Shown here: in pieces, positions 20,138 to 21,690 of the stretch
Layout: each line of letters opens with the position of its first letter
Numbering within the stretch: the stretch's first letter is position 1
NCBI GenBank assembly: GCA_002438845.1
Contig: DJRG01000046.1
Span: 5,337-27,026, forward strand
DNA length: 21,690 nt
Origin: Bacteroidales bacterium UBA6366
GTDB taxonomy: Bacteria; Bacteroidota; Bacteroidia; Bacteroidales; UBA932
Reading direction: 5' to 3'
Notes under the pieces: model-generated
The model's database searches: none
Told to the model about the DNA's origin: nothing
The model's input: only the letters and a program-made list of their open reading frames with translations
Made by a program: the position numbers and the translations under genes

Positions 20138-21690
20138 ATGAAAAGAACCGTTCTGGCATTATCGCTGATCGCTCTTGTGGCCTCCTGCAACACAACGCCT
20201 GAGACCGCTGTTCAGAAAAAGGTCGATTCGTATGCTCTTGTCAAGATCGAATCACCTGACCTTTCCGGTATCACGGACAACGGCAAAGAAGTCCTTAATC
20301 TTTACAAATTCGCTGCTGACCAGGCTGACAGCATCTATTGGAATCAGTATTTTGGAGACAAAACTCTGATTGAAAATCTGAAAGACGCTGATTTGCGAGA
20401 TTACGCCAAAATTAACTACGGCCCTTGGGACCGTCTTGACGGCTCCACTTTTGTGGAGGGTTTCGGAAATCTTCCTCTTGGAGCCAATTTCTATCCAGCT
20501 GACATGACTTCGGCTGAGTTCGATTCGCTTGCCGATCCGGTGAAGACAAGCCCATATTCGCTAATCAGGCGTGACTCTGACGGCAAATTGGTCGCTGTGT
20601 GGTATCACGATGCCTATGAGTACAACATCGACAAGATCTGCAACTACCTCAAGGCTGCCGCTGACATCACCATCAAACCGAGTGTTCGCAACTATCTTCT
20701 CAAGAAGATTGACGCTTTGAAGACTGACTATTACTACGATAGCGACCTTGCATGGCTGGAGATGACTGACAGCAAGATGGATCTCATTATCGGTCCTAAC
20801 GAGGTTAATGATGATCAGTTGTACGGTCTCAAGACATCCTACGAGGCTTACGTTCTTTTGAAAGATCTCAAGCGCACCGAAGTTCTTGACCAGTTCAAGA
20901 CCATGCTGCCTGAGCTCCAGAAGCAGATTCCTTGCGAGGAGCAGTACAAGAATTTTGTACCGGGAGACGAGTCGGACATCTACGCCTATGACGCTATCTA
21001 CTGCTCTGGCCACGCTAATGCTGGTATCAAGCTGATTGCCTTGAATCTTCCTTACAATGAAGTGGTTCAGGCCAAGGCTGGAACCCGTACTGCACTTCTT
21101 CGTAACATCATGATGGAGAAGTTCAACAGGGTAGTGAATCCTGTCGGCATCGTTGTCTTGAGTCCTGACCAGCAGGATCACCTTGACGAGGAAGCGTTCT
21201 ACTGGAACATTGCTTTCCGTGAGATCGCTCACGGACTGGGTGTGAAGGAGACCATCAACGGCAAGGGCGCTGTCTATGAGGCTCTCGGCAACAAGGCTCT
21301 CACATGGGAGGACGCAAAGGCCAATGCTCTCGGTTTGTACTTAGTCTGCAAGCTTTTGGATGAGCACAAGATTCCTGCTCTTATCACTAAAGAGGATGCT
21401 ATCACGACATTCGTCGCCAACCTGATTCGTTCAGAGCGTTTCGGTGAGGCCTCACAGCTTGGAAGGGCTTATGTGATGCTCTTCAACTACCTCAATCAGA
21501 ACGGAGCCTTCAAGCGTGGCGACAGCGGTAAATATTCGATTGACTACGAAAAGACGCTTTCACTTGTGGCTGAGTTCACCGGCATTGCCCTCAAGACCCA
21601 GGCTACCGGAGACTACGAGTTTGCAGAGCAGTTCGAAAACCAGTACTGCGTGCTGTCAGAGGATTTCAAGGCTGACCTCGTGAACATCCG
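20138..21690 (+). CDS. M49-family (dipeptidyl peptidase III-like) lipoprotein, 3' truncated by window, altered zinc site
   Basis: The reading frame stays open for 517 codons from ATG 20138 to the window edge, so the C-terminus is missing. The N-terminus is a lipoprotein signal peptide (MKRTVLALSLIALVASC, lipid Cys17). The region FYWNIAFREIAHGLGVKET followed by INGKGAVYEAL, EDAKANALGLYLV and RSERFG aligns by eye with the Bacteroidetes M49 zinc peptidase family, whose members have HExxHGLG and EECKAD at these places. Here the first zinc His is Arg361 (REIAH, 361-365), and the zinc Glu position appears to be Asp392 (EDAKAN, 391-396). If the family call is right, this copy is probably non-catalytic or binds metal differently. 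Substrate or partner is unknown. Sequencing error at one codon (CGT versus CAT) cannot explain both changes. Confidence 0.78.
   Translation, partial: MKRTVLALSLIALVASCNTTPETAVQKKVDSYALVKIESPDLSGITDNGKEVLNLYKFAADQADSIYWNQYFGDKTLIENLKDADLRDYAKINYGPWDRLDGSTFVEGFGNLPLGANFYPADMTSAEFDSLADPVKTSPYSLIRRDSDGKLVAVWYHDAYEYNIDKICNYLKAAADITIKPSVRNYLLKKIDALKTDYYYDSDLAWLEMTDSKMDLIIGPNEVNDDQLYGLKTSYEAYVLLKDLKRTEVLDQFKTMLPELQKQIPCEEQYKNFVPGDESDIYAYDAIYCSGHANAGIKLIALNLPYNEVVQAKAGTRTALLRNIMMEKFNRVVNPVGIVVLSPDQQDHLDEEAFYWNIAFREIAHGLGVKETINGKGAVYEALGNKALTWEDAKANALGLYLVCKLLDEHKIPALITKEDAITTFVANLIRSERFGEASQLGRAYVMLFNYLNQNGAFKRGDSGKYSIDYEKTLSLVAEFTGIALKTQATGDYEFAEQFENQYCVLSEDFKADLVNI

Noticed and set aside
1..21690. 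tRNA, rRNA, insertion sequence or prophage genes
   Set aside because: No cloverleaf, rRNA-like stretch, transposase or phage protein was recognised by eye; a dedicated RNA search was not possible.

Overview
The window is a chromosomal segment of a Bacteroidales bacterium, with moderately high G+C by eye. Evidence for the phylum: a Wzi-type capsule-assembly barrel, the Bacteroidetes Rpb6-like omega subunit, a BamD lipoprotein, the nadK-uppS-bamA-ompH cluster, a LysM/periplasmic-binding fusion, a two-subunit 2-oxoglutarate:ferredoxin oxidoreductase, and repeated TAnnTTTG -7 boxes with almost no Shine-Dalgarno sequences. The family cannot be fixed from sequence alone (an Alistipes-like or uncultured gut Bacteroidales lineage fits). 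No rRNA, tRNA, CRISPR, phage or insertion sequence was seen.

Layout. 1-2079 (minus): a Fur/PerR-type regulator followed by a Wzi-like outer-membrane protein whose stop codon lies in a REP-like palindrome. 2080-2323: divergent control region. 2324-6255 (plus): trxB, bamD, rpoZ, recN, closely spaced, so probably one operon. 6248-10555 (minus, read right to left): pdxJ, an anchored OmpH/Skp-like protein, a GT4 glycosyltransferase and a LysM/PBP1-like protein, tightly packed. 10556-10669: divergent promoter region. 10670-15506 (plus): nadK, uppS, bamA and a second ompH, ending in a strong terminator. 15759-20009 (plus): korA, korB, gdhA, ending in a second strong terminator. 20138 to the right edge: an M49-family lipoprotein, cut by the window.

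How the genes work together. Much of the window builds the envelope: UppS makes the lipid carrier for glycan assembly, BamA and BamD insert barrels, the OmpH proteins are likely chaperones, and the Wzi, GT and LysM proteins act in surface-glycan or wall functions. A second theme is redox and 2-oxoglutarate metabolism: trxB beside a PerR-like regulator, NAD kinase making the NADP pool, KorAB interconverting succinyl-CoA and 2-oxoglutarate, and GdhA linking 2-oxoglutarate to glutamate.

Three signals merit most attention. (1) A REP-like palindrome at the left edge is closely related to 45-bp tandem units inside the LysM gene, where it encodes a Ser/Thr/Gly/Ala linker. (2) The M49 lipoprotein has changed zinc-ligand positions (RExxH instead of HExxH, plus Glu to Asp), which suggests a pseudopeptidase. 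(3) The Fur/PerR homolog keeps all five regulatory-metal ligand positions but has lost every structural-zinc cysteine.
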